Assembly: GCF_900176535.1 (NCBI RefSeq)
Contig: NZ_FWXT01000001.1
Location: 1,178,001-1,242,000, forward strand
DNA from: Pedobacter africanus
Lineage (GTDB): Bacteria; Bacteroidota; Bacteroidia; Sphingobacteriales; Sphingobacteriaceae
DNA: 64,000 nt
Direction: 5' to 3'
The stretch's first letter is position 1. Each line of letters opens with the position of its first letter. The position numbers were made by a program, and so were the translations under genes. The notes beneath the pieces are model-generated. The model did no database searches. It saw only the letters and a program-made list of their open reading frames with translations, and was not told the origin of the DNA. Positions 9,057 to 18,979 of the stretch are shown piece after piece.

Positions 9057-9530
9057 CTACTTTTTCTGTTTACTGAGCAGCATATCTATAGTCCGCGCAA
9101 TTCGCTGAACCCGCGTTTCATCTTGTGTTGCCTGCCCTATCCAGTCTAAAAATGCCTTTCTTTCGGCTTCGGTATAGCTCATGAAGGTTTGATGCGCTTC
9201 TGGTTCATCTTGTAGGCACAACAACAAATCTTCAGGGGTAGCTATTGAAATTTTCTGCCCTTCGGCATACAATACAATCCGTACATGGTCGCCCTCCTGT
9301 TTACCGGTTTTTTTCCTGATCTCTGCTTTTATAGGTAGAAATAAGCTCCCATCCTTTATAGGTATCAGGTTGTAGGCTTTCAGTTCATATTCATCTATAG
9401 TACCACTCACCCTAACCGTTCCCCATTTACCTTTATGATCTGAACTCACGCCGGGAAGCCTTACGTAAGACCAGCCACCTTTGCCCGGTATTTTTTCGAT
9501 TAAGAAAGTTCCTTCAATCAGCAGTTCCAT
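9057..9530 (-). CDS. YdeI/OmpD-associated family protein with DUF1905 domain
   Basis: A 157-aa cytoplasmic protein. The N-terminal half (about 5-85) matches DUF1905: GGWSYVRLPG, GTVRVSGTIDEYEL, the FLPIKAEIRKKTGKQEGD motif and VRIVLYAE. The C-terminal part (about 95-155) matches the YdeI/OmdA segment: a short acidic stretch, then FMSYTEAERKAFLDWIGQATQDETRVQRI. Relatives are small stress- or bacteriocin-protection-linked proteins of unclear mechanism. It is convergent with the MFS gene; no operon partner is evident. Confidence 0.85.
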   Translation of the reverse strand: MELLIEGTFLIEKIPGKGGWSYVRLPGVSSDHKGKWGTVRVSGTIDEYELKAYNLIPIKDGSLFLPIKAEIRKKTGKQEGDHVRIVLYAEGQKISIATPEDLLLCLQDEPEAHQTFMSYTEAERKAFLDWIGQATQDETRVQRIARTIDMLLSKQKK

Positions 9531-9570
9531 GCAGTTTAATGATATTGATTCAGCTTATTTTAGGATAAAA

Positions 9571-10329
9571 TTAAGCAAAATTATCTGCGATGTATTGCCT
9601 GGCCTCGTCTTGTGTTAAAACTGCAAAATCCTTGTAACGGTCGTGTACATTAATAATTTCTTCAAGCGCATCTTCAACCAGCTGTCTGTTTTCCCATAAT
9701 TTAAGGTTTGCAATTACGGTCTCTATGCATCCTTTTTTATAAGCAATTTGTCCAATTACGTGCACCAGTGTATTCCTTACCCTTGCAGTTTTATCATGCT
9801 GCAATTCTTGTAACATGGGTAAAATATCCTGCGGGTATTTGCGTCCTCTGAGTTCTATTCCATGACAGATCTCCCTGCGGATCTCTTTGTCTTCATGGTG
9901 CAGATATAATCTTGCCCATTGCAATACCGGAACAGGATTTACTTCTCCCATTTTCTTGATAGAGCCAATTACTGCATTCCTTGGCGAATGATGTTCATCA
10001 AACAGCCCCCTATCAAAGAAATGCCGCACACAGTCAAAATCGGCTTTGCCAATCTCGCCCGCGGCATTGATCACCGTTTGCCTGATTTTGAAATCCTCAT
10101 CTGGGAATAACCGTTCCAGGAGGTTTATTATTTTAGGTCTCAAATCTGCATTGGCCTGGTATATTTTACCTATGGCCAGATAGGCCGACTTCCTGATATA
10201 GGTATCCTCATCGGCAAAGTACCGGGTTGTTTGTTTAAAAATCCCCGTCCCCAGTTCAGTCAGGATGTTTTGGTGAATACCGGCTACAACCTGTACACGT
10301 TCCTCTTTATTTAGATTGTAAAATCCCAT
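9571..10329 (-). CDS. HEAT-repeat protein
   Basis: A 252-aa cytoplasmic alpha-helical protein when read from the ATG at 10329; an in-frame GTG at 10344 would add five residues. Successive helical pairs of about 35 residues each show HEAT-repeat spacing: YIRKSAYLAIGKIY, FKIRQTVINAAGEIG, SPRNAVIGSIKKMGEV, EIRREICHGIELRGR, RVRNTLVHVIGQIAYKKG. It resembles DNA-alkylation-repair-like or HEAT-repeat scaffold proteins, but no catalytic motif is visible, so the partner is unknown. It is divergent from the methyltransferase gene, with an 86-bp gap. Confidence 0.8.
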   Translation of the reverse strand: MGFYNLNKEERVQVVAGIHQNILTELGTGIFKQTTRYFADEDTYIRKSAYLAIGKIYQANADLRPKIINLLERLFPDEDFKIRQTVINAAGEIGKADFDCVRHFFDRGLFDEHHSPRNAVIGSIKKMGEVNPVPVLQWARLYLHHEDKEIRREICHGIELRGRKYPQDILPMLQELQHDKTARVRNTLVHVIGQIAYKKGCIETVIANLKLWENRQLVEDALEEIINVHDRYKDFAVLTQDEARQYIADNFA

Positions 10330-10415
10330 ACGCAATATTAGCACTTATTGCACTAACTTTACAGCTTCACCTCTAAAGTGATGATCAATAAATAAATTCG
10401 CAATAACAAATCACT

Positions 10416-11291
10416 ATGACGCAATCGCATAAAGATTTTACAAGCATAAGCCCCTCAGCGAAATCACTATTGCTGATGAAAAGCTATACCAATATTCCTT
10501 TTGCAAAGGACACCGGTGCGCTGATGCAGGGCCCTGAGGCCTTTGGGCTCAATTTTGACGATAAGGATTTCTGGTTTTGGATACGTGTAATGCATTTTGA
10601 AAACCGTTACTGGAGCATTGATCAATTGCTCAGTCAAACCAGCAGCAAAAATATTCTTGAATTATCTTCCGGATACTCCTTGCGTTGCCTCGACCTCTGC
10701 CTTAAGCATGCCAATATTCACTGTATAGATACAGACCTTATAGAGGTAGTGACAACAAAACAGAACCTGATTGCTACGCTGGGCGCAGACAGGGGTATAA
10801 AAGGTAAATTTGAGTTATTGCCGCTCAACACCATGGATGAACAGGAATTTCACAAGGTTGTTTCGCGATTTGATGATGGGGAACTGACTATAATAAATGA
10901 AGGACTGTTGATGTACCTGAACCATGATGAAAAAAAGCAGCTTTGTGAGACAATACATGCCATTTTAAAACAAAAGGGTGGTTGCTGGATCACTGCGGAT
11001 GTATATGTAAAACGTAGTCCTGAAATGCAGGCTAACTTGCCTCAAAGCCGAAAAGAAGCTGCTTTTTTTGAGCAACACCATATTGAAGACAATAAATTTG
11101 ACAGTTATGAAGCTGCGCAGGCTTTTTTTAGTGATCAGGGATTTGAACTGGTGCAGGAAGCTATCCCCGACTATAAAGCATTAAGCGTAATGCCATATCT
11201 GATTAAAGCACTGCCAGAGCACCTACGAAACAGCAAAGAACCGCCACCAAAAATACAGGCAACATGGATGCTAAAAATCAAAGCAACTTAA
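10416..11291 (+). CDS. Class I SAM-dependent methyltransferase, leucine carboxyl methyltransferase-like (COG3315)
   Basis: A 291-aa protein of the LCM/PPM1-like O-methyltransferase family. ISPSAKSLLLMKS near the N-terminus, the SAM-binding segment ILELSSGYSLRCLD, the acidic loop CIDTDL and the family hallmark NEGLLMYL (about residues 165-172) are visible. Bacterial members are annotated as involved in polyketide or secondary-metabolite methylation, but there are no such genes nearby, so the substrate is unknown. The acetyltransferase gene begins 27 bp downstream, so the two may be cotranscribed. Confidence 0.85.
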   Translation: MTQSHKDFTSISPSAKSLLLMKSYTNIPFAKDTGALMQGPEAFGLNFDDKDFWFWIRVMHFENRYWSIDQLLSQTSSKNILELSSGYSLRCLDLCLKHANIHCIDTDLIEVVTTKQNLIATLGADRGIKGKFELLPLNTMDEQEFHKVVSRFDDGELTIINEGLLMYLNHDEKKQLCETIHAILKQKGGCWITADVYVKRSPEMQANLPQSRKEAAFFEQHHIEDNKFDSYEAAQAFFSDQGFELVQEAIPDYKALSVMPYLIKALPEHLRNSKEPPPKIQATWMLKIKAT

Positions 11292-11317
11292 CACGCAAAG
11301 GATAAAATTGTAGATAT

Positions 11318-12118
11318 ATGCAAGTACTGGATTTAAAGTATGAGGAATTGGATTTGGTATCGGACCTACAACCTGAGGGCTGGAACGATATTAAACCGAG
11401 TTTTAGTTTTTACCTGCAATCGTCCTTTTGTTTTCCAATTAAAGTGATGATTGACGATAGGATTGTTGGTTTGGGGGCTGCAATTATCCACAACGACGTA
11501 GCCTGGTTTGGCCACATTATAGTCCATGCTGATCAAAGGGGGAAGGGAATAGGGAAATGTATAACACAATCCCTAATTGATATTGCAAAACAACATACAT
11601 GTGAAACCGTTTATTTGATTGCTACTCAGCTTGGGGCGCCGGTATATGAAAGGCTGGGATTTATTCATGACACAGAATACCTGTTTTTTAAAGACCTGAA
11701 TTTTGATGAAAAAGAATTGATTTCAGCTCATATCATACCTTATGAACAGGATTTTAAAACGCAAATTTCAACGATTGATAAAATAGCCAGCGGAGAGAAC
11801 AGAATGATGCACCTTGAAGCCGCGCTTGAAAGCGGATTTGTATATATGGATAACGATAAGATTGAGGGTTTCTATTTACCTGCCCTGGGCGAAGGGCTAA
11901 TTGTCGCAAATAATTCTTCAGCCGGGCTTGAGCTTTTAAAATTGCATTTGAGTTCAAATGAAAAGGCAGCCTTTCCGGCAGATAATTTATTTGCCAGAGA
12001 TTTTTTGTACGGCAAAGGTTTTAAGGAGTATTATACTGAAAAACACATGAGACTGGGAAACATCAGACCTATCCAACTAGGGAACATTTACAACAGAATT
12101 GGAGGAAACACCGGGTAA
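11318..12118 (+). CDS. GNAT family N-acetyltransferase
   Basis: A 266-aa protein. The N-terminal domain (about 1-130) is a GNAT fold: the acetyl-CoA-binding A motif is HIIVHADQRGKGIGKCITQSLIDIA (its Q/RxxGxG/A signature is QRGKGIG), and the B motif is YERLGFIHDTEYLFF. Residues 130-266 form a second, divergent domain (FYLPALGEGLIVANNSSAG) typical of two-domain GNAT proteins of Bacteroidota. Substrate unknown. It follows the methyltransferase gene by 27 bp. Confidence 0.85.
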   Translation: MQVLDLKYEELDLVSDLQPEGWNDIKPSFSFYLQSSFCFPIKVMIDDRIVGLGAAIIHNDVAWFGHIIVHADQRGKGIGKCITQSLIDIAKQHTCETVYLIATQLGAPVYERLGFIHDTEYLFFKDLNFDEKELISAHIIPYEQDFKTQISTIDKIASGENRMMHLEAALESGFVYMDNDKIEGFYLPALGEGLIVANNSSAGLELLKLHLSSNEKAAFPADNLFARDFLYGKGFKEYYTEKHMRLGNIRPIQLGNIYNRIGGNTG

Positions 12119-12155
12119 TTAAAAGTTTTAACGTCCTATAAAACTCTGAAAATTA

Positions 12156-12163
12156 TATATTTG
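12156..12163 (+). promoter_or_regulatory. -7 promoter box of the sigma/FecR operon
   Basis: TATATTTG matches the Bacteroidota -7 consensus TAnnTTTG and lies 19 bp before the sigma start codon. A clear -33 TTTG at the right spacing is not visible, so this rests on one element. Confidence 0.45.
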
Positions 12164-12182
12164 CAGAGGAGAACACACAGTC

Positions 12183-12773
12183 ATGGGGCAATATCATTCA
12201 TATGAAGATCAGGAGTTAGTCCAGTTTATGCAAAATGGCGACGAACGTGTGTTGGCGGAAATTTACAATCGATACTGGGACAAAATGCTTGCTGTAGCGT
12301 TCAATCGCTTAGGCAATCAGGAAGAAGCCGAAGAATGTGTTCAGGATGTGTTGTACAAATTCTGGAAATTACGTACCGATTTTTCACTGACAAAAGTCGA
12401 TCTGTCAAATTATCTGGCCCGTGCCATACGAAACCAATCCTTCAATATTTTAGACCGGCGCTATCGGGAGCGTATAAAATCTGAAAACTATGCTCCTGTA
12501 AAAGACATTAATCTTCTATCGCCCGAACGGCAGCTGATGATACGTGAATTGCAGGAGCAGATCGACAACTCCATAAACGCACTTCCCCCTCAGTGCCAGA
12601 TCATTTTTAAACTTAGCCGTCAGGAAGGCCTTTCCAATAAAGAAATAGCCGAAAAATTAAATTTGTCAGAAAACACGGTCAAATCGCATATCAAAAAAGC
12701 AAACCGGGACATACAGGGAGATATAGAATTGCTGACCACATTGATCTCATTTTATATTTTTTTTAAAAATTAA
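12183..12773 (+). CDS. RNA polymerase ECF sigma-70 factor, FecI-like
   Basis: A 196-aa Bacteroidota-type ECF sigma factor. Region 2 spans about 22-90 (LAEIYNRYWDKMLAVAF, then EEAEECVQDVLYKFWKLR, then the YLARAIRNQSFNIL segment). Region 4 spans about 128-180 and carries the helix-turn-helix LSNKEIAEKLNLSENTVKSHI. It directs transcription of the downstream SusC operon when released by the FecR encoded 48 bp downstream. It starts a colinear run of seven plus-strand genes ending at 22538. Confidence 0.95.
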   Translation: MGQYHSYEDQELVQFMQNGDERVLAEIYNRYWDKMLAVAFNRLGNQEEAEECVQDVLYKFWKLRTDFSLTKVDLSNYLARAIRNQSFNILDRRYRERIKSENYAPVKDINLLSPERQLMIRELQEQIDNSINALPPQCQIIFKLSRQEGLSNKEIAEKLNLSENTVKSHIKKANRDIQGDIELLTTLISFYIFFKN

Positions 12774-12821
12774 TTACCCCAACTCACCCCTCGCCCATGT
12801 TTTTCTGTCTATACAAGTAGA

Positions 12822-13979
12822 ATGGACATAGCATATTTAGTTTTTAAATTTAACAACGGCAGTATTACGCCAGAAGAACTGCAGATTTTACTGGATTGGT
12901 ACAATAGTCATGACGACCAGAAAGTTACTATTCTGTCAAAAGAAGATGAATCTCTTGAAGCAGTAAAAGCACGCATGCTAGCCACTTTACTGGCAAAAGT
13001 AAATCACAGCAGGGATCAAAAACCAGTAAAGATTATGTCTAAAACCCGCTGGATCGCAGCCGCAGCAGCAGTAATTGTCATTACATTTAGCACCTGGCTG
13101 GTATTGAACCACAAAACACAGACTAAAACCTCTGCTCCATTACAGACAGGCATAATAAGGCCTGGAGGAAATAAAGCAACGCTTACACTTTCCAATGGCC
13201 AGACCATCCAATTAAAAGACTCCCAGGCAGGTATTGTAGCCGGAGATAAAATTACCTATACAGATGGCAGCCTTGTAGAAAACACGGCTTCAGCCCAACC
13301 TGCCGATGCTGATAAGCTATTGTCGTTACATACCCCACGCGGTGGTACCTACAAAATCATATTGCCTGATGGTACTCAGGTTTGGCTCAATGCTCAGACT
13401 ACCATAAAGTACCCGCTGCATTTCAGCACTGCAAAACGTGTTGTTGAACTGGAAGGTGAGGCTTTTTTCCAAGTAAAATCCATATACAAGCCAGATGGCG
13501 GGAAACTCCCCTTCAAAGTCATCAGCAAACACCAGGAAGTGGAAGTACTGGGTACGCAATTTAACATCACGGCCTACCCTGAGCAGGCAACTGGTAAGAC
13601 AACGCTTGTTGAAGGAAAAGTTGAAGTTAGCGATCAGCAACGACATGTTGTCCTCAAACCAAATGAGCAGGCCATTACCCTTAACGGAAAAACTACAGTA
13701 ATACCGGTAAATCCGGCAAATTATACCGCCTGGCGCGACGGCAAGTTCAGCTTCGACGGGAAGACATTTGAAGAGACCATGGATGAAATCGGCCGCTGGT
13801 ACGACCTGGATATTGTATATGCCGGAAAAATGCCAAAAGAACAAGAACTTACCGGCGATGCCTACCGCAATCAAAACATCAGGTTTTTATTGCGATTATT
13901 AGGTACGGCTGAAGTTGATTATAACCTCGATGTAAACCATCGAAGACTAACCATAAAAGGGAAAAAGAACAGAATCTAA
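12822..13979 (+). CDS. FecR family anti-sigma factor
   Basis: A 385-aa inner-membrane anti-sigma factor. Residues 1-75 are the cytoplasmic sigma-binding part; one membrane helix follows (WIAAAAAVIVITFSTWLVL, about 76-94). The periplasmic FecR domain (about 165-265) has TPRGGTYKIILPDGTQVWLNA, the ELEGEAFFQV motif and VLGTQFNITAY. DUF4974 forms the C-terminus (about 300-380, GKFSFDGKTFEETMDEIGRWYDLDIVY). It receives the signal from the STN domain of the next gene's SusC and controls the sigma factor before it. Confidence 0.95.
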   Translation: MDIAYLVFKFNNGSITPEELQILLDWYNSHDDQKVTILSKEDESLEAVKARMLATLLAKVNHSRDQKPVKIMSKTRWIAAAAAVIVITFSTWLVLNHKTQTKTSAPLQTGIIRPGGNKATLTLSNGQTIQLKDSQAGIVAGDKITYTDGSLVENTASAQPADADKLLSLHTPRGGTYKIILPDGTQVWLNAQTTIKYPLHFSTAKRVVELEGEAFFQVKSIYKPDGGKLPFKVISKHQEVEVLGTQFNITAYPEQATGKTTLVEGKVEVSDQQRHVVLKPNEQAITLNGKTTVIPVNPANYTAWRDGKFSFDGKTFEETMDEIGRWYDLDIVYAGKMPKEQELTGDAYRNQNIRFLLRLLGTAEVDYNLDVNHRRLTIKGKKNRI

Positions 13980-14041
13980 CACATAAAACAGCAAGCATAT
14001 GAGATGATACAGACCTAAAAAAGAGCACCTGAGATCAGAGA

Positions 14042-14066
14042 AGGGAAAGGACCGTCATCCTTCCCC
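14042..14066 (+). repeat. Hairpin in the FecR-SusC spacer
   Basis: Stem GGGAAAGGA/TCCTTCCC (14043-14051 and 14058-14065) with one bulged A and a 6-nt loop, in the 159-bp gap between FecR and SusC. No T run follows, so it is not a classical terminator. The other three FecR-SusC gaps in this window also contain hairpins. Confidence 0.5.
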
Positions 14067-14138
14067 TAAGGCCTGATCAGTGCAGCCTACCCAAACGTTT
14101 AAGCAGCCATTTGCACCAACTAAACCAACGTAAAATTA

Positions 14139-17100
14139 ATGAATTTATATTACTTTATACGAGTGATGAAAATCATCATGTTCCTACTTATAGCCGGATT
14201 AACCACCGTAAGCGCTTCCAGCTATTCACAACAAATTACACTTAAAGGGAAAAACATCCCCTTTTTGTCTGTAATCGAAGCCATCAGAAAACAAAGCGGT
14301 TACACTGTCTTTGGCACGAAAAAGGTCATAGAAGCAGCCAGCCCGGTTACCATCGATGTCAGAAATATGCCATTGTCAGCATTTTTGAAAAAGATCACAG
14401 ATAATCAGCCCCTAACCTATCTTATTGAAGACAAGACCATATCGATATCCGCTTCTACGCGCCCCGAGCCTGAGAAACCGGTCTCCAATGCGCAGCAGCA
14501 AACACTAAGCGGAGTCATCCGGCATGCTGAGACAAAAATACCCCTTGAAGGTGCAACCGTTAAATTAAAAGGCAGCAGCTTAAGCAGTGCTACCAATGCG
14601 AAAGGCCAATATCGGATCATTATCCCTGTTTCTAATCAGAAACAGACACTGGTATTTAGCTATGTGGGAATGAAACCACAGGAAATTGCCTACCAGAAAC
14701 AGGAAATACTGAATATAGAACTCGAACCTGGAGACGAATCTATGAATGAGGTTGTAGTTACCGGCATTTTCCAAAGGGAACGTCAGGCATTCACCGGATC
14801 TTCGGCCAGGTTTACTGCCAAAGACCTGCAGATTGTCGGTAACCAGAATATTTTGCAGAGCCTTAAAACGCTGGATCCTTCGTTTGCCATTATAGACAAC
14901 AATCTGTTCGGATCAGATCCGAACCGTATGCCAGATATCGAGATCAGGGGAAAAAGCAGCGTAATCGGACTTACAGATGAATTTAGTACCAACCCTAACC
15001 AACCGCTGTTTATCCTGGATGGTTTTGAGAGTACCCTGGCCATCATCAGCGACCTGAGCATGGACAGGGTAGAAAGCATCACCTTGTTAAAAGATGCTTC
15101 TGCAACGGCCATTTATGGCTCCAAGGCCGCCAATGGTGTAGTCGTGGTGGAAACTAAACGCCCAACTGCGGGGCAGCTGCGCATCAACTACAGTATGAAC
15201 GGAACTGTTGGCTTTGCTGACCTAACCGATTATAACCTCATGAATGCGGAAGAAAAGCTGCAGTTTGAGCTATTGTCTGGCTTTTATGGATTGCTCAATG
15301 CCGATGGTCAGATTATCCCGGGTTCAAACCTGCAAAGTGAGGCCAATTATTATAACCGCTTAAAAGAGGTTCGGCGTGGTGTAAATACCTATTGGCCCAA
15401 TGAGCCGCTGCGCACTGCTTTTACACAAAGACATACCTTATTTGCCGAGGGCGGCGATGCTAACCTGCGCTATAGCACATCTTTTAACTATGGCAATACA
15501 CAAGGCGTAATGAAAGGATCTGACAGGCAAGCTACCAATGGGAATATACGCCTGCTCTACAGAAAAGGTAAATTTTCAGTAAACAATTCATTGAGCATAG
15601 ACAACGTTCGAGCCAATAAGGAAACTTCATCTTTCTCCGGTTTTTCAAGGGCCAATCCGTACTATCGTAAGTATGATGAACAGGGCAATGTGCGGAAAGT
15701 GCTGGAAGACTTTAAGGCTTATGGCAATTCAACCCTACCCCCGATATACAGTCCTTTGTACGATCAGAGCAACCTGAATACCAATGTAGAGGAATCACAG
15801 GGATTTACCAATAACCTCGAAATGGAATGGCGTATCAGTGAAGCACTACGCGCACGTGGGCGTTTTGGGCTTCGTAATTTCACTACACACGATGAGGTTT
15901 TCCGCTCGCCTTTCAATGTCGAATTTGAAGGAACAGACGTACTTCAAAAAGGGCGTTATAATGAGGCGAACGGCAAGAACATCAATTACGATGGCGACTT
16001 CAGCTTAACCTTTGGAAAGCTACTGGCCGGCAGGCACATGGTAAATGCCGTTGCGGGTGTGCGTATGGAGCAGGCCACAAGAGCGCGCAGCGGCTTCCAG
16101 GTGCGTGGCTTTCTTGACGACGAATTTGCCAACCCGAGTTTTGCATTACAATATCCAGAAGGCAAGCGTGCCGATTACCAGGAATCTAAACGAAGGGGTG
16201 CCAGCTTCTTCACCAATATGGGCTATGCTTTCGACCAACGTTACCTTATTGATGCCACATTACGTTCCGACGGTTCTTCGGTATATGGTTCTGACAAACA
16301 TTTTTCGGTCATTTGGTCGCTGGGTTTAGGTTGGAATATCCATAATGAGACTCTGATCAAGGAAGGCTTTAAATGGATAGACCAGCTGCGGTTGCGCGGA
16401 TCAATAGGCAACCCCGGCAATCAGAATTTTGACGATTACATTTCCATGCGCATTTACCGTTACAACAATGAAAACCGAAACCCATTTGGGGCCAGTACCA
16501 TCATCAGCAACATGGGCAACAGCAACCTGAAATGGCAAACTACACTCGACCGAAACATTGGCCTTGACCTCAGCACGCTCAACAACCGCCTGCGGTTCAC
16601 TGCCGATTATTTCGTTAAGGATACAGATCCTTTGCTGGTATTTGTAACTCTTCCTTCCTCTACCGGTGTTACCCAGGTGGCCCAAAATATCGGCGGGCAG
16701 GTTACCCGTGGTTTTACCATAACTACAGATTACAGCCTGATCAAAAAAGATCAGTTCAACTGGCGGGTAAACCTCAACATGCGTCAGCTCAAGGCAGAAT
16801 ACCGTAAAATGGGCAATCAACTGAACAGCTTTAACCAGGCCAACAGGAGCCGTAACCTGGTAAGGTATTACGACGGCGGAAGCCCTTCGGACTTATGGAC
16901 CGTGCGTTCGGTGGGTATAGACCCGGCTACCGGAAGGGAAATCTTTTTAAACAAGAACGGCGAGCAAACCTTTGTGTACAATTTCCAGGATGAGGTGATT
17001 GTAGGCAACAGTGACCCTGACCTGGAAGGAGTAGTGGGGACAAACTTCTTCTATAAAGGTTTTACCGCGTCCATTAACCTGAGGTACCGCATCGGGGGCC

Positions 17101-17477
17101 AGGCCTTTTTACAGACGCTTTATGAGAAAGTAGAAAATATTTCTACAACAGGTGTTGCTTTAAACCAGGACCGCCGGGCCCTTTATGACCGCTGGAAACA
17201 ACCTGGAGATAACGCCCGGTTTAAAGCCATATCACGCACGGAGGCCACACCGATATCTTCACGTTTCGTGGCTGACAACAATATGCTGGTAGGCGAAGCC
17301 TTCTCTATAGGTTACGAAAACTCAACTGCTCCCTGGCTAAAGCACATTCGTGCCTCATCCATAACCTTCAGAGCCTATATGAACGATATTTTTTACATCT
17401 CTACGATCAAGAATGAGCGGGGCATAGACTATCCTTTTGCAAGGTCGGTATCTTTCTCTGCAGCAGTTCGATTTTAA
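14139..17477 (+). CDS. SusC/RagA TonB-linked outer membrane protein with STN signalling domain
   Basis: A 1112-aa TonB-dependent importer and signal transducer. It has a signal peptide (about 1-30, ending ASSYSQ), then an STN domain (about 45-105, ITLKGKNIPFLSVIEAIRKQ ... SAFLKKITDNQPLTYLIEDKTISI), a carboxypeptidase-regulatory-like domain (about 123-200), NEVVVTGIF, a plug (about 215-335, with LLKDASATAIYGSKAANGVV), and a long barrel with SGFSR and GASFFTNMGY strands. The STN domain pairs it with the FecR and sigma upstream. The plug segment differs from the common GxxRGxxS SusC form (ADIEIRGKSSVIGLT). Ligand unknown; DUF4843 and PKD-like proteins follow. Confidence 0.95.
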   Translation: MNLYYFIRVMKIIMFLLIAGLTTVSASSYSQQITLKGKNIPFLSVIEAIRKQSGYTVFGTKKVIEAASPVTIDVRNMPLSAFLKKITDNQPLTYLIEDKTISISASTRPEPEKPVSNAQQQTLSGVIRHAETKIPLEGATVKLKGSSLSSATNAKGQYRIIIPVSNQKQTLVFSYVGMKPQEIAYQKQEILNIELEPGDESMNEVVVTGIFQRERQAFTGSSARFTAKDLQIVGNQNILQSLKTLDPSFAIIDNNLFGSDPNRMPDIEIRGKSSVIGLTDEFSTNPNQPLFILDGFESTLAIISDLSMDRVESITLLKDASATAIYGSKAANGVVVVETKRPTAGQLRINYSMNGTVGFADLTDYNLMNAEEKLQFELLSGFYGLLNADGQIIPGSNLQSEANYYNRLKEVRRGVNTYWPNEPLRTAFTQRHTLFAEGGDANLRYSTSFNYGNTQGVMKGSDRQATNGNIRLLYRKGKFSVNNSLSIDNVRANKETSSFSGFSRANPYYRKYDEQGNVRKVLEDFKAYGNSTLPPIYSPLYDQSNLNTNVEESQGFTNNLEMEWRISEALRARGRFGLRNFTTHDEVFRSPFNVEFEGTDVLQKGRYNEANGKNINYDGDFSLTFGKLLAGRHMVNAVAGVRMEQATRARSGFQVRGFLDDEFANPSFALQYPEGKRADYQESKRRGASFFTNMGYAFDQRYLIDATLRSDGSSVYGSDKHFSVIWSLGLGWNIHNETLIKEGFKWIDQLRLRGSIGNPGNQNFDDYISMRIYRYNNENRNPFGASTIISNMGNSNLKWQTTLDRNIGLDLSTLNNRLRFTADYFVKDTDPLLVFVTLPSSTGVTQVAQNIGGQVTRGFTITTDYSLIKKDQFNWRVNLNMRQLKAEYRKMGNQLNSFNQANRSRNLVRYYDGGSPSDLWTVRSVGIDPATGREIFLNKNGEQTFVYNFQDEVIVGNSDPDLEGVVGTNFFYKGFTASINLRYRIGGQAFLQTLYEKVENISTTGVALNQDRRALYDRWKQPGDNARFKAISRTEATPISSRFVADNNMLVGEAFSIGYENSTAPWLKHIRASSITFRAYMNDIFYISTIKNERGIDYPFARSVSFSAAVRF

Positions 17478-17494
17478 CATTAATACGGAAAAAC

Positions 17495-18967
17495 ATGAAA
17501 ATGATAAATAAAATATACATCTGCTTCTTTTTAAGTCTGTTTTCCTTTTCCTGCAGCAAATGGATAGATGTAAAACCTACTGACCGCCTGGATGAAGACC
17601 AGCTTTTTGCCAATAAAGAAGGTTATCTGAAGGCTTTGAATGGTGTATATATAGAAATGACACATAAAGACCTTTATGGCGAAAACATGGCTACCGGTGC
17701 AATAGATGTGCTTGCACAGTATTATTACCTCAATAACTCTGTCCATTCGTTTTATAACCTGACTACTTTTGTTTATGGTGATGCCAATGTAAAAACCACT
17801 TTCGACAACACCTGGCGCAAAGCCTACGAGCTTATTGCCAATTGCAATGTTATTCTGGACAAATGTGGAGACGCGCCAGGCGAGAAACTACCTGAGCCAT
17901 ACTATGGCATCATTAAAGGCGAAGCACTTGCCTTGCGCGCTATGCTGCATTTGGACATGCTCCGTCTGTTCGGGCCCATTTATACAGATGCCAGCAAAAC
18001 TAAGCCCGCTATACCTTATGTAGATAAAGTTGGGTACCAGGTTTCACCGCTGCTGAGTTCTGAACAGGTAATGCAACGGATAGTTACAGATCTCAAAACT
18101 GCATTGGCATCGCTGGAAAATACCGACCCTGTGCGAACGGAAGGTGTAAGAAACGGTGCCAACCCGGCAGGGCCTAACGACCTGTACTACCGCCAGTACC
18201 GCTTAAATTACTATGCGGCCAAAGCGCTACTGGCCCGAGCCTATCTTTGGCAGGCTAACAAGGCCGAGGCATTGGTGCAGGCGGAAGAATTGCTGAACGA
18301 AGTACAAAGCCCTAGTAGGAATGTATTTCCGTACGTTACTTTTGCCAGTGCCACAAGTGCAGATAAGCCAGACCGCATGTTCTCAACAGAAGTGATGTTC
18401 GGTTTGTGGGACATCAGGCGCATTGAAATGTACGACAGGCTTTTCAATGTGAACCTAAACGAAAATACCAAGCTATCATTTAGCGCGGGAGATGTGAACA
18501 CAACCCGTATCAGTTCGGTATATGACGATGACAACGATTATCGCCGCAGGATATGGCAAAGTGCTTCATCAGGTACCATCACTGCAACCACCAACATGAA
18601 ATATGCAGATGTAGTAGATGGACCTGGCCGGTATATGATTCCGCTGATACGCCTATCGGAGGTATTATTAATTGCCGCAGAATGTCACCCTGACCTAACA
18701 ACTGCGACTGCTTATTTTAATAAGTTAAGGACTGCACGCAACTGTGTAAGCCGTAACGCTGCAACTGCGGCCGAATTAAAATTACGTATCGGCGAAGAAT
18801 CCAGACGCGAGATGCTTGGCGAAGGCCAGCAGTTCTTTTTTTACAAGAGAAACAGCTATCAGTCGGTTCCGAACCATGCTACACCATCCATCAACCCTGA
18901 AAAAACAATGGTGCTTAACAACTATACCGTTCCGCTTCCTGACAGCGAAACTTCACAAAGAAACTAA
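17495..18967 (+). CDS. RagB/SusD family nutrient uptake lipoprotein
   Basis: A 490-aa surface lipoprotein. Lipobox LFSFSC gives Cys20; the mature start is SKWIDVKPTDRLDEDQLF, the usual SusD entry. Helical TPR-like segments (LRAMLHLDMLRLFGPIYTD, NYYAAKALLARAYLWQANKAEAL) and the C-terminal MIPLIRLSEVLLIAAEC and EESRREMLGEGQQFFFYKR motifs are conserved family features. It caps the SusC encoded 17 bp upstream. Confidence 0.94.
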   Translation: MKMINKIYICFFLSLFSFSCSKWIDVKPTDRLDEDQLFANKEGYLKALNGVYIEMTHKDLYGENMATGAIDVLAQYYYLNNSVHSFYNLTTFVYGDANVKTTFDNTWRKAYELIANCNVILDKCGDAPGEKLPEPYYGIIKGEALALRAMLHLDMLRLFGPIYTDASKTKPAIPYVDKVGYQVSPLLSSEQVMQRIVTDLKTALASLENTDPVRTEGVRNGANPAGPNDLYYRQYRLNYYAAKALLARAYLWQANKAEALVQAEELLNEVQSPSRNVFPYVTFASATSADKPDRMFSTEVMFGLWDIRRIEMYDRLFNVNLNENTKLSFSAGDVNTTRISSVYDDDNDYRRRIWQSASSGTITATTNMKYADVVDGPGRYMIPLIRLSEVLLIAAECHPDLTTATAYFNKLRTARNCVSRNAATAAELKLRIGEESRREMLGEGQQFFFYKRNSYQSVPNHATPSINPEKTMVLNNYTVPLPDSETSQRN

Positions 18968-18979
18968 CCCGATAAGAAG

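Noticed and set aside
13326..13874. Open frame of 182 codons antisense to the FecR gene
   Set aside because: The FecR reading is certain over this stretch; the antisense frame shows no family pattern or start context.
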